Part shown: one piece after another, positions 1 to 8,829 of the stretch
Numbering within the stretch: the first letter of the stretch is position 1
How the letters are laid out: every line of letters starts with the position of its first letter
From: UBA1181 sp963619325
GTDB taxonomy: Bacteria > Bacteroidota > Bacteroidia > Bacteroidales > Paludibacteraceae
DNA: 22,365 nucleotides
Reading direction: 5' to 3'
Assembly (NCBI GenBank): GCA_963619325.1
Contig: CAVEVQ010000032.1
Location: 1-22,365, forward strand
The notes under the pieces: model-generated
What the model saw: the letters and a program-made list of their open reading frames with translations, nothing else
Database searches by the model: none
What the model was told of the DNA's origin: nothing
Made by a program: the position numbers and the translations under genes

Positions 1-2
1 TC

Positions 3-113
3 GAAGAGAAAGGCTACGCGAGGGAGTACGCCTCGGACGGCCGCAGGCTCTTCAGGATCGGCTGCGTCTTCTCCTCGGAGACGGGGACGATCGGGGAGTG
101 GTTGGTGGAGTAA
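3..113 (+). CDS. C-terminal end of a PD-(D/E)XK nuclease / AAA-ATPase-like (DUF1703-type) protein, 5' truncated by the window
   Basis: An open frame runs from the window edge to a TAA at 111-113 and gives 36 residues ending in SSETGTIGEWLVE. The pattern GYA-x2-Y-x3-GR ... RIGCVFSSE-x-GTI-x-EW matches what I know as the C-terminus of the AAA-ATPase-like/PD-(D/E)XK proteins that occur in many copies in Bacteroidales genomes. The ATPase and most of the nuclease lie outside the window, so function cannot be judged. Base composition is about 65% GC (71 of the first 110 bases, counted by hand), clearly higher than the neighbouring genes. The gene is convergent with the AddB-like gene and only 2 bp separate the two stop codons, so there is no room for a separate terminator. 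The family call rests on a short tail and is moderately secure. Confidence 0.6.
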   Translation, partial: EEKGYAREYASDGRRLFRIGCVFSSETGTIGEWLVE

Positions 114-115
114 CT

Positions 116-3100
116 CTACTTTTTGTCCGTCTTCACTCCACAATACGACTTGAAATCGCAGTACTTGCAAATTGCCTCTTTCTTGTTGGCTTTGAAGGGT
201 TTGCTTATGTCTAACATACTACGAATCACACTTTTTACGCCATCCTCAATTTCCTTGTATTTTTTAGGATCGTCTAAAAGAATCATCGTGTCTTTTTGGG
301 ACTTTCCACTTTCTTTTTTTACGCAAATGTCATCATTAGATTTTGCAGAATTCACGTATGCCAGGGCTGGTTTTATTAGATTCTTTGGCGATGTGGTTCC
401 ATAGATATAGGAATAAACCAATACTTGCATGGCATAGCCATAGCGTTCTTTCTTCTCATTGTTAATATCAGCATCGGCTTTGAAAAGTTCTGTAATGTCA
501 GCTACAGTGACAGATTTATCACTTCCTGTCTTATAGTCGAAAATGCGCACAACCCCCTCCTTTTCGTCTACACGGTCGATTGAACCACCAATCAGAAATT
601 TAATAGGATTTTCGTTAGGGGCATCTGTCATCTTTACTTCAATCTCCTTTGTCACAATCAACTCGTTATCAATCACCTTGAAAGGCACATATGCTTTGTC
701 TAACTCTACCATTTTCTTTGCCATCTGCCTGGCTCTGTCATACTGAAGAAGTTGTGGACCAGACATTGTTGGCATCTCCTCTTCAGGATTATTCATTTTA
801 AAATAGTCTTTCTTGAATGCTAATTTCACTCTGTCTTCTATCTCTATTTCTAATGCTTCCTCATTTTGAAAATCGCTTTCGTTCAATACTTTGCCCTTCC
901 TTTTATCATAAAAAGATTGCATCGTTGAGTGGAATATCGTTCCGTACTCGTTCACATCAACGGTGTCGGTAATCTCTTCTTCCTTCTTAATGCCGACAAT
1001 GTAGCTTAAGTAGAATTTTAAAGAGCAATTCAAAAAGGTGTTCATAGCTGAAGGAGACAAACCTGTGCGTTTTTTTAAATTGCCATTTTCGTCTTTTAGA
1101 GGGGTGTTTTTCTCCCTCCAATCAATACTCTCTACCCTATACATGTTTTTAATCTTCTCCACCATTTCATCCGTCTTCTCCACCTGCAAAGAGTAATCTT
1201 CTTTTGATGGCGCTGCAGAGTTAATGAGTTTGCGAGTGAAATCGTAGTTTGTCTCCACCAACAGCTGTAACAAGAAACGACTCATTTGTCCTTTCGAGCC
1301 TCCATCTGTCGATCCATTGTACATAACTGTTACATTCTCTGCTCGTTGCAATAGACGGTAGAAATAATAGGCGTAGAGAGAGTTTTTATGTTCTATTGTC
1401 GTCATTCCGTAGCCCACACGCAGTGAATAGGGGATGATCGAGCTTTCGTTGCCAGACTTTGGCAGAACGCCTTCATTGGCCGACAACAGGATGACGTTTG
1501 AAAAGTCCAAGTTTCTGGTCTCCAAGAACCCCATCACCTGCAAACCTTCTGCTTGGTCGCCTGTGAATGGTACTGCCAACGAACTCAGAGTCGTTTCGAT
1601 TAACTGCAGCATTTTTGTCTGCTGTATGTCCTTCAGATACCCTTCGTCAATCAACGACGAGAGTCTTGTCAAACTTGCATAGATTTGATACAATGTTTCT
1701 TTATATAGAGCGTTGTATAAGGAGGTGTTTGATTCGGATTTGTCATCTTCCGATTCTTGATAGGTGTTTGTGGTTATCTCTTCTGCAAATTTGTGACCGA
1801 CTTTCCCAATGATTTCCTGCACCCACGCAATCAGACTTTTAGCGTCGTTGCATTTTCCAAATAATCTACCGAACTCTTTGTTCTTGCATAAGTCGGAATA
1901 TTTAAAGAAACGCCAGTTGCCCTCTCTGATTTTTTCGTCTTCTTGAATTATTGAAGGGTAAGACTCGCGTAAATACTCATTGCGTAGCAACGGAAGAATC
2001 GTAGTGCTGAGAATGGAGTGGATTCCATTGTCATCTTTGTTGTTGTTTTTTATCAGCTCTAATTTCTCTTGGTATTTCAAAAGAATTTGAACTAAACCAA
2101 AGATGGGGGTCTGCAGAATATTCAACCCCATTGTGACGTTGACGTATGGAGCAGGAATAGAGTGGAGTACGGGTAAAAGCATTGATTCGTTACACAAAAC
2201 GACAACTGTGTCTTCATTTTTTGCTCCTTCGGGTCTGTTCTTTAAGAAATCGCTCACATATCTTGCTTGCGCATTTTCGGTAGGCGACTCAATTATTGTA
2301 ACTTTTTTCTTCTCTTTCAGCAAGTTATTGGTAGGTAGTTCATTCTTGAAATAGTTAGTGTTCTTGCGCATGAACAAACCTGCTTCTTGTAAGTCGTTGT
2401 TCATATAAAACACGTCGCAGTCCCAGTAAAAGATTGTTTTCTTTGCTGCGGTCATTTTTTTTAGCAATCGATGCTCGCTTTCAAGTAATACGTTGAATCC
2501 AACGATGACATATTGCTTATCTGGCAACGAAACTTCGCCTTTATCCAACGATTCAATCACATCTCGTTTCAACATACCTTCGCTCATTTCTCCGTCCTCT
2601 TTCAGCCTTTTCTTGAAGCGATTGTAAATCTCACCTAAAACAGACCATAAACGTAGAAATCGCTTCTTTAGTTCAGTGTCTTCTCCTTTTTGAAAGATAT
2701 TGAAGAAACGTTTTAAAACGTTTTTCTGCTCTTCTGTTAGATGGTCATATCTGCCTTCAAAAGGAATGGTGTCTTTGAGGTTTTGAAATAGCATTTCTGA
2801 GTCTACCATATTGCTGTCAATGTCGTTGAAATCGCTCAGCAGTACTAAGCCCCAGTTATAGAAGTTGTCAAGTGTCTCTTCTTCCTCGTGGAAATCAGGG
2901 TCTGAATTCTCTCGTAGGACTTCGATGTAGACATGGTAAAGCTCGCAAACCAGCTTGATTGGATCTGCAATACGGTATGTGCTTAACGATTGGAATAGGG
3001 TAGAGATCGTCTCGTACGATGGAGACCAGGTGGGTCTCCCATACGCTTCTATAAGATACTTATTAAAGAAAAGTTTCGCTCTATTATTGGGGAAAACAAC

Positions 3101-3187
3101 GACAAAGTCAGATAAGGACATTCCTTTGCTTTGAGCTTTTCGGACTAAGTCGACTGCAACTGATTTCAAAAATGGTTCGCCTACCAT
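116..3187 (-). CDS. AddB-like PD-(D/E)XK nuclease family protein (double-strand break repair)
   Basis: 1023 residues, close to the length of Bacteroidetes AddB-like proteins. The N-terminus has the degenerate helicase-like start VVVFPNNRAKLFF where a Walker A motif would be, so the N-terminal domain appears unable to bind ATP in the classical way. The C-terminal nuclease shows a GTIFH histidine (H753), the acidic residue in GSIDRVD (D871) and DYKTG (D884, K886). Four cysteines are placed as in the AddB iron-sulfur nuclease: C721, then C1007, C1010 and C1016 in CKYCDFKSYC. By family knowledge it would pair with an AddA/UvrD-like helicase-nuclease to process DNA ends for RecA recombination. No addA is in this window. 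The start is the ATG at 3185-3187; no good promoter is seen upstream. It lies 169 bp downstream of cvpA, with a hairpin in between, so it is probably a separate transcript. Confidence 0.85.
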   Translation of the reverse strand: MVGEPFLKSVAVDLVRKAQSKGMSLSDFVVVFPNNRAKLFFNKYLIEAYGRPTWSPSYETISTLFQSLSTYRIADPIKLVCELYHVYIEVLRENSDPDFHEEEETLDNFYNWGLVLLSDFNDIDSNMVDSEMLFQNLKDTIPFEGRYDHLTEEQKNVLKRFFNIFQKGEDTELKKRFLRLWSVLGEIYNRFKKRLKEDGEMSEGMLKRDVIESLDKGEVSLPDKQYVIVGFNVLLESEHRLLKKMTAAKKTIFYWDCDVFYMNNDLQEAGLFMRKNTNYFKNELPTNNLLKEKKKVTIIESPTENAQARYVSDFLKNRPEGAKNEDTVVVLCNESMLLPVLHSIPAPYVNVTMGLNILQTPIFGLVQILLKYQEKLELIKNNNKDDNGIHSILSTTILPLLRNEYLRESYPSIIQEDEKIREGNWRFFKYSDLCKNKEFGRLFGKCNDAKSLIAWVQEIIGKVGHKFAEEITTNTYQESEDDKSESNTSLYNALYKETLYQIYASLTRLSSLIDEGYLKDIQQTKMLQLIETTLSSLAVPFTGDQAEGLQVMGFLETRNLDFSNVILLSANEGVLPKSGNESSIIPYSLRVGYGMTTIEHKNSLYAYYFYRLLQRAENVTVMYNGSTDGGSKGQMSRFLLQLLVETNYDFTRKLINSAAPSKEDYSLQVEKTDEMVEKIKNMYRVESIDWREKNTPLKDENGNLKKRTGLSPSAMNTFLNCSLKFYLSYIVGIKKEEEITDTVDVNEYGTIFHSTMQSFYDKRKGKVLNESDFQNEEALEIEIEDRVKLAFKKDYFKMNNPEEEMPTMSGPQLLQYDRARQMAKKMVELDKAYVPFKVIDNELIVTKEIEVKMTDAPNENPIKFLIGGSIDRVDEKEGVVRIFDYKTGSDKSVTVADITELFKADADINNEKKERYGYAMQVLVYSYIYGTTSPKNLIKPALAYVNSAKSNDDICVKKESGKSQKDTMILLDDPKKYKEIEDGVKSVIRSMLDISKPFKANKKEAICKYCDFKSYCGVKTDKK

Positions 3188-3275
3188 AGATAGTGTTTTT
3201 TATGGTGAATAATCTTAAAAGGATAATACTTTTTATGATAAACAAAGAATATGCTTATGACAGATATATAATCAA

Positions 3276-3316
3276 AATCAGCGGGAACTATTGAAAAATT
3301 AAAGTTTCCGCTGATT
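3276..3316 (-). terminator. probable intrinsic terminator of the rimP-nusA-infB-cvpA operon
   Basis: The arms AATCAGCGGGAA (3276-3287) and TTTCCGCTGATT (3305-3316) are inverted repeats: 11 Watson-Crick pairs and one mismatch that is a G-U type on the + strand. The loop is 17 bases. On the minus strand the arm is followed by a U-rich stretch (TTGATTATATA). It sits 41 bases past the cvpA stop and 89 bases before the AddB-like start. The long loop makes it weaker than a textbook terminator. Confidence 0.5.
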
Positions 3317-3356
3317 ATAACGATATGCTTATAGGGCAGATTAGTTGCCCAAGTCT

Positions 3357-3854
3357 CTACTCAGGATATTTTGTGTCTGAAAAGTCTTGCGCCACTAAAT
3401 ACTCGGCTATCGATTTGATTGGCTGATACAATGCTGACGACTGCAAGTATTCTTGCGAGGCGAAGTGCAAGTGATTGTTTATTCTGTCGAACACATACAA
3501 ACATGCGCTTATAACGACTATACATTTCACCCATGTAAAGACAGCTCCCAATAGTTTGTCAAGCCAACCTAACATTGCTATTTTTGCCAATTTGGAGACT
3601 GCAATTGCCCCGAATCTCACTATTATCATCATTAGTATGAAAACGACGACAAACGAGACTATATAGTTCGTTTCTGCCGTCCATTCTACTTTCGACAATA
3701 TGAAATGCATTGCATCTTCTCCGTAATGTTTTGCTACAAAGAGACTTATGAAGACTCCGAACATGGATGCTATTGATACGATGAAGCCTTTCATCGCTCC
3801 CCGTACAATAGCATATATCATTATGGCTACTAATATAATGTCGATTGCTGCCAT
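3357..3854 (-). CDS. cvpA: CvpA family inner-membrane protein
   Basis: 165 residues with about four hydrophobic segments (roughly 4-20, 24-42, 62-85 and 101-122) and the N-terminal pattern DIILVAIMIYAIVRGAMKG, where an early acidic residue and a following R-G-x2-K-G are typical of the CvpA/colicin V production family. The biochemical role of the family is not settled; it has been linked to colicin V export and to envelope processes. It starts 16 bp after the infB stop and is the last gene of the rimP operon, a place where I know CvpA homologues from Bacteroides. The length is normal for the family. Confidence 0.8.
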   Translation of the reverse strand: MAAIDIILVAIMIYAIVRGAMKGFIVSIASMFGVFISLFVAKHYGEDAMHFILSKVEWTAETNYIVSFVVVFILMMIIVRFGAIAVSKLAKIAMLGWLDKLLGAVFTWVKCIVVISACLYVFDRINNHLHFASQEYLQSSALYQPIKSIAEYLVAQDFSDTKYPE

Positions 3855-3870
3855 TCTTATCTGTCGGTTA

Positions 3871-6750
3871 TTACAAGGTTCGTTTTATCTCGATTTCCTC
3901 GAAACTCTCAATGATATCGCCAACGAGCAAATCATTATAGCCGGCAATGTTCAAACCACATTCAAATCCGTTACCAACTTCCTTGACGTCGTCTTTGAAG
4001 CGCTTCAAAGATGCTAACTCGCCCGTGAACACCACGATGCCATCGCGAATGACACGCACTTTGTTGCCTCTTTTGATTTTCCCGTCTCGAACGATACAGC
4101 CTGCGATTGTACCCACCTTGCTGATTTTGAAAGTTTCTTGAACTTCTGCCGTTCCAGTAACTTCTTCCTTGACTTCTGGAGAAAGCATTCCGACCATCGC
4201 ATCTTTCATTTGCTCGATTGCATCGTAGATGATGGAGTATAAACGAATATCCACTCCTTCCTTCTCGGCTACTCTTCGTGCGGCTACTGACGGACGAACC
4301 TGGAATCCGACGATGATTGCATCTGCGGTAGATGCCAGCATTACATCAGACTCAGAAATCTGACCGACCGCTTTGTGAATGACGTTGACTGCAAACTCTT
4401 CTGTTGACAATTTCTCCAAAGAGTCTTTTAATGCCTCTGCTGATCCATCCACATCTGCTTTCACGATGATGTTCATCTCTTGGAAGTTTCCTAAGGCGCG
4501 ACGACGCGCAATCTCCTCCAATGTAAGGTGTTTTGTCGTACGCAATCCTTGTTCACGTTGCAATTGCTCACGCTTCGTTGCAATTTCGCGAGCTTCTTGC
4601 TCTGTCTCTAAAACGTTGAAGTTGTCTCCTGCTTGTGGAGCACCGTTCAATCCAAGGATAACGACAGGTTCTGATGGTTTCGCCTCTTTCACTCGTTGGT
4701 TACGCTCGTTGAACATTGCTTTGATACGTCCATAGTTGATGCCTGCAACAACAACGTCTCCTACACGAAGGGTACCATTGCTGACCAACACTGTGGAGAT
4801 ATAGCCTCGTCCTTTGTCTAATTGAGACTCAATGATAGAACCTACTGCTCGACGGTTTGGATTCGCTTTCAAATCCAACATCTCAGCCTCTAATAGCACC
4901 TTCTCCATCAATTCAGGAACTCCGATACCTTTTTTCGCCGCAATGTCTTGCGATTGGTATTTACCACCCCATTCCTCAACTAAGTAGTTCATGGAGGCGA
5001 GTTTCTCCTTGATTTTGTCAGGATTAGCAGTTGGCTTATCTATCTTGTTGATTGCGAAGATGATAGGAACACCTGCGATTGATGCGTGATTGATGGCTTC
5101 GATAGTTTGTGGCATGACGTCGTCATCGGCTGCGACAATGATAATCGCAATATCCGTAACTTTCGCACCTCTGGCGCGCATTGCGGTGAACGCCTCGTGT
5201 CCTGGAGTATCGAGGAAAGTGATTTGTTGTCCGTTTTTCAACGTTACGTTGTAGGCTCCAATGTGCTGGGTAATACCTCCTGCTTCACCCGCAATTACGT
5301 TTGTTTGACGGATATAATCCAACAACGAAGTTTTACCATGGTCAACGTGTCCCATTACAGTAACAATCGGAGGACGTCTTGTAAGGTCTTCTTCCTTGTC
5401 TTCTTCCTCTTGGATAGCTGCGGTAACCTCGGCACTGACATATTCGGTTTGGAATCCAAACTCTTCTGCCACGATGTTGATTGACTCTGCATCCAAACGT
5501 TGGTTGATAGACACCATAAGTCCGAAACTCATACATGTACTGATGACGTCTGTTACAGATACGTTCATCATCGTCGCTAATTCGCTGACAGTAACGAATT
5601 CAGTGATTTTCAGAATCTTAGAGTCAAGCTTCTCTTGCTCCTCCTGCTCATGTAAACGGTTGGCTTGCAACTCTCGCTTGTCGCGGCGGTGCTTCGATCC
5701 TTTTGTCTTTTGACCCTTGCTAGTCAGGCGAGCCAATGTCTCTTTGATCTGTTTCTGAACCTCCTCGTCGTTAACTTCTTGTTTGACAACTGGTTGTCGG
5801 TTGTTATTCTTGAAATTGCCGTTTTTGAAGTTGCCGTTGTTATTGCCATTACGTCGGTCTTTCCCACCGTTGTTGTTTCTTTGCTGACCATTGTTGCCAT
5901 TTTCCGACTTGTTAAAGTCGTTGATGTCCACACGCTCTTTTTGTATTCTTTTCCGTTTGCCTTGACGTTCACCGTTGGCGTTGTTTGCGTCTCCTCCGTT
6001 GTTATTCGGATTTTGAGTGTTACCTCCAGATTTCGGTCCGCGTTGTTGTTCGCGTTCTTTTTTCTTCTCTTCTTTGGTCTTTTTCTTCGGACGAGTCTGT
6101 TGGTTGATGGTAGACAAGTCAATCTTTCCAACGACGTTGATGGTTGTCTTTGGCGCATGCGAAAGAGAAAATATCTCTTCTTTATTCTCTTTAGTTTCTG
6201 TTGCAGGAGCAGGAGACGGCTCGTCTTTCTTATCCTCTGTAACAGCCTCTTTTGCCTTGTCCTCTACGATAGTAGGCTCTTGTTTAATCTCCTGCTTAGG
6301 TTCTGTCATCTCCTCGCTATGAGAACTCTCTATAGTTTTTTCTTCTACGGCTTCGGGTTTGGACGCAGACACTGTCTTTTCTTCCTTTGGGGGTTCCTGG
6401 TTAGCAGATTTTTTGCCAACATTGTTCAAATCTATCTTCCCAATGATATGAGGACCGCGAACTTCAACATTTGAAGACTTTACTTCATTGTTCTTGTCGT
6501 CGAATCCTTCTATAGAAACACTTTCTTTAGGACTCCTGTTCTCTTGGCGTTGTTTCGTAATCTTTTGTGAGTCAATCTTTATTTTTGAATTATCACCTAA
6601 CCCATCAAAACACAACTTTTCCTGTTCGTCTGTTAATGTGACATTGAGATTGTCGGCTGGAATTTGATGTCCCTTTTGGGCTAAAAAATCCACAACCTTA
6701 TCTGCACCTACGTTTAGTTCTTTTGCTATTTTACTTAATCTAATGGACAT
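3871..6750 (-). CDS. infB: translation initiation factor IF-2
   Basis: 959 residues. The GTPase that places initiator tRNA on the 30S subunit and drives subunit joining. Residues 1-50 form the IF2_N fold (LSKIAKELNV...). Residues 60-375 are a long charged linker with an Asn/Gly/Arg-rich part at about 243-318 and two GKIDL motifs (104-108 and 208-212). A second IF2_N-like segment is near 380-435. The G domain has G1 GHVDHGKT (467-474), G3 DTPGH (514-518) and G4 NKID (568-571), followed by the beta-barrel and C-terminal domains that bind fMet-tRNA. The linker makes it longer than the E. coli protein (890), as is common in Bacteroidetes. It starts 17 bp after nusA, and cvpA follows after 16 bp, so it is co-transcribed with both. 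Confidence 0.98.
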   Translation of the reverse strand: MSIRLSKIAKELNVGADKVVDFLAQKGHQIPADNLNVTLTDEQEKLCFDGLGDNSKIKIDSQKITKQRQENRSPKESVSIEGFDDKNNEVKSSNVEVRGPHIIGKIDLNNVGKKSANQEPPKEEKTVSASKPEAVEEKTIESSHSEEMTEPKQEIKQEPTIVEDKAKEAVTEDKKDEPSPAPATETKENKEEIFSLSHAPKTTINVVGKIDLSTINQQTRPKKKTKEEKKKEREQQRGPKSGGNTQNPNNNGGDANNANGERQGKRKRIQKERVDINDFNKSENGNNGQQRNNNGGKDRRNGNNNGNFKNGNFKNNNRQPVVKQEVNDEEVQKQIKETLARLTSKGQKTKGSKHRRDKRELQANRLHEQEEQEKLDSKILKITEFVTVSELATMMNVSVTDVISTCMSFGLMVSINQRLDAESINIVAEEFGFQTEYVSAEVTAAIQEEEDKEEDLTRRPPIVTVMGHVDHGKTSLLDYIRQTNVIAGEAGGITQHIGAYNVTLKNGQQITFLDTPGHEAFTAMRARGAKVTDIAIIIVAADDDVMPQTIEAINHASIAGVPIIFAINKIDKPTANPDKIKEKLASMNYLVEEWGGKYQSQDIAAKKGIGVPELMEKVLLEAEMLDLKANPNRRAVGSIIESQLDKGRGYISTVLVSNGTLRVGDVVVAGINYGRIKAMFNERNQRVKEAKPSEPVVILGLNGAPQAGDNFNVLETEQEAREIATKREQLQREQGLRTTKHLTLEEIARRRALGNFQEMNIIVKADVDGSAEALKDSLEKLSTEEFAVNVIHKAVGQISESDVMLASTADAIIVGFQVRPSVAARRVAEKEGVDIRLYSIIYDAIEQMKDAMVGMLSPEVKEEVTGTAEVQETFKISKVGTIAGCIVRDGKIKRGNKVRVIRDGIVVFTGELASLKRFKDDVKEVGNGFECGLNIAGYNDLLVGDIIESFEEIEIKRTL

Positions 6751-6767
6751 ATTACCTTTAAAGTTGT

Positions 6768-8102
6768 TTAGTTCTGTTCTTCCTCACTCTCTGTCTGAAT
6801 AGGATTCTCATCCTCTTGTGCTGGCTCTGATGTCTCCTCTTCATTGTCGGATCCCTCAAATTCTGCACTTAGAATACGCAAAACATCGTCGATTGTCTCT
6901 TCTTCCAAATCAGTTCTTCTGATCAATTCTTCGCGAGGAATATTCAAAACCTGTTTCGCAGTGTCGCATCCAATCCCTTTCAATGTATCAATCACCCATG
7001 GCTCGATCTCGTCGAGGAACTCATTCAAGAAGATATCACCAGACTCAATAGATTCGTCTATGTCGCGGAACACCTCTATCTGATAGTCGGTCAACATACC
7101 CGCTAAGCGTATGTTCATTCCACTCTTTCCTATGGCCAACGAAACTTCCTCTGGCTGCAAGAACACTTCTGCTCTCTTGTATTCTTCAATCACATGGATA
7201 GAAGAAATTCGCGCTGGACTTAACGCTCTTGAAATGAACAAAGAAGGGTTGCTTGTATAGTTGATTACATCAATATTCTCATTTCTCAGCTCTCTCACGA
7301 TGCCGTGGATTCGTGATCCTTTCATTCCGACACATGCTCCTACGGGGTCAATTCTTTCGTCGTATGATTCTACTGCCACTTTGGCGCGCTCTCCTGGAAT
7401 ACGTGCAATACGTCGAATCGTAATCAGTCCGTCGTTGATTTCTGGCACTTCCAATTCGAATAGTCTTTGCAGGAATAATGGCGACGTTCTTGAAAGGATG
7501 ATTTTCGGATTGTTGTTGCGGTTGTCTACCTTGGCTACTACTGCTCTTACAGTGTCTCCTTTGCGGTAGAAGTCTGAAGGAATCTGCTCTTGCTTTGGAA
7601 GCAACATTTCGTTATTCTCGTCGTCTAACAGCAAAATCTCCTTCTTCCATACTTGGTATACCTCTCCGACTACTATTGTTCCAACCTTTTCCTTGTATTT
7701 GTTGTAAAGTGTGTCTTTTTGCAAGTCTAAAATCTTAGAGGCCAAGGTTTGACGAAGATTCAATACCGCACGGCGTCCAAATGATGCAAAATCAACTTTG
7801 TCTGTTACTTCCTCGCCAATCTCAAAATCGGCCGCAATCTTGCGCGCTTCCGTCAGCGATATCTCTGTGTTCTCGTCTTCTAAATCATCGTCCTCTACGA
7901 CTGTACGGTTACGATAGATCTCAAAGTCTCCTTTGTCTGGGTTGATGATGATGTCATAGTTCTCATCTGTGCCAAACATCTTGGCAATAACACTACGGAA
8001 AGAGTCCTCAAGGACACTCACCATCGTGCTTCTATCTATATTCTTGAGGTCTTTGAACTCTGCAAAGGTATCACTCAAACTAACTGCTTCTTGCCTTGCC
8101 AT
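6768..8102 (-). CDS. nusA: transcription termination/antitermination factor NusA
   Basis: 444 residues. It binds RNA polymerase and nascent RNA and modulates pausing, termination and antitermination. Visible parts: N-terminal RNAP-binding domain (1-130), S1 domain (about 138-206), KH1 with GMKGSRI (259-265), KH2 with AIGKSGMNIRLA (323-334), and a short acidic tail from about 415 rich in Glu. It lacks the two long acidic repeats of E. coli NusA (495 residues), the usual state outside gamma-proteobacteria. It lies 9 bp after rimP and 17 bp before infB, the widely conserved rimP-nusA-infB order. Confidence 0.97.
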   Translation of the reverse strand: MARQEAVSLSDTFAEFKDLKNIDRSTMVSVLEDSFRSVIAKMFGTDENYDIIINPDKGDFEIYRNRTVVEDDDLEDENTEISLTEARKIAADFEIGEEVTDKVDFASFGRRAVLNLRQTLASKILDLQKDTLYNKYKEKVGTIVVGEVYQVWKKEILLLDDENNEMLLPKQEQIPSDFYRKGDTVRAVVAKVDNRNNNPKIILSRTSPLFLQRLFELEVPEINDGLITIRRIARIPGERAKVAVESYDERIDPVGACVGMKGSRIHGIVRELRNENIDVINYTSNPSLFISRALSPARISSIHVIEEYKRAEVFLQPEEVSLAIGKSGMNIRLAGMLTDYQIEVFRDIDESIESGDIFLNEFLDEIEPWVIDTLKGIGCDTAKQVLNIPREELIRRTDLEEETIDDVLRILSAEFEGSDNEEETSEPAQEDENPIQTESEEEQN

Positions 8103-8111
8103 ATTTTAGTA

Positions 8112-8579
8112 TTATTTAAATTTCAATGAATATTTTGCCTCCGCTACCTGATCGTATGAAATCGTAACCACTTCTGTAACGTCGACCTTCTTCTTTTCTC
8201 CTTCTCTCTTCTCTTTCTTAGTTACCTCAACGCCGAAATCATTATCCGACACGTTCATTAACACACCCACGTATTTCGGACCATTCTTCACCTGAACTTC
8301 TACTTCCTGCCCTTCGTATTTCTTGTATTGACGAAGCACTTTGAACGGTGACGTCAGCCCCGCAGATCCTACATTCAGCTCAAAGTCTTCTTGGTCGCGG
8401 TCTAACTTTGATTCTATCTTCTTCGAGAGTTCTATGCAATAGTCTAACGACACACTCTCTTCAGAGTCTATTTCTACGGATATTACATTGTCTGCACTTA
8501 CTTCAACTCCCACCAAGAAATAGTGTGTACCTTCAAGGCACTCCTCTGCTATCTCATAGATTTTCTTCTCTTCTATCAT
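8112..8579 (-). CDS. rimP: ribosome maturation factor RimP
   Basis: 155 residues, the usual length. RimP is needed for 30S subunit maturation. The N-terminal alpha/beta domain (1-70) has the family pattern SLDYCIELSKKIESKLD (44-60), and the linker SAGLTSPF (72-79) corresponds to the conserved S-x-G-L-x-x-P segment. A C-terminal SH3/Sm-like barrel follows (about 85-155). It is the first gene of the operon; its ATG is about 93 bases downstream of the predicted transcription start. That leader has a small hairpin possibility (GGGGGCUU-UCGA-GAGUCUCC, several G-U pairs) that I regard as weak. Confidence 0.93.
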   Translation of the reverse strand: MIEEKKIYEIAEECLEGTHYFLVGVEVSADNVISVEIDSEESVSLDYCIELSKKIESKLDRDQEDFELNVGSAGLTSPFKVLRQYKKYEGQEVEVQVKNGPKYVGVLMNVSDNDFGVEVTKKEKREGEKKKVDVTEVVTISYDQVAEAKYSLKFK

Positions 8580-8678
8580 TGGGTCTATTTTGTTTGACTT
8601 GTTTCCTAATAGTCCTTAAAACACGAAAAATGGAGACTCTCGAAAGCCCCCATCCATCCCGATTTCAACCTTACGATA

Positions 8679-8710
8679 CAAAGGTACTCTTTCTTTTTTG
8701 ATTTTGCAAA
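8679..8710 (-). promoter_or_regulatory. promoter of the rimP-nusA-infB-cvpA operon
   Basis: On the minus strand TTTG (8707-8710) is followed after 20 bases by TACCTTTG (8679-8686), a full match to the Bacteroidota primary sigma pattern TTTG-N19/20-TAnnTTTG. The expected start is near 8672, giving a leader of about 93 bases before rimP. The divergent lpxK promoter starts about 90 bases further on; the bases between the two are T-rich on the + strand and include a short palindrome (8737-8750). Confidence 0.75.
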
Positions 8711-8798
8711 CATTCATGTTTTTTTATCTGTTTGTTGTGTTGTATAACACGTTTTTTTGTTTTTTTTTACAAGAGATTCACAATTTTTTACATTTTCT

Positions 8799-8829
8799 TT
8801 TGCGTTCGTTAAATATATGCTTAAATTTA
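8799..8829 (+). promoter_or_regulatory. candidate promoter of lpxK
   Basis: TTTG (8799-8802) is followed after 19 bases by TAAATTTA (8822-8829), which differs from TAnnTTTG only in the last base. The predicted start near 8836 gives a leader of about 64 bases to the ATG at 8900. The spacing is ideal, but AT-rich sequence makes chance matches easier. Confidence 0.45.
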
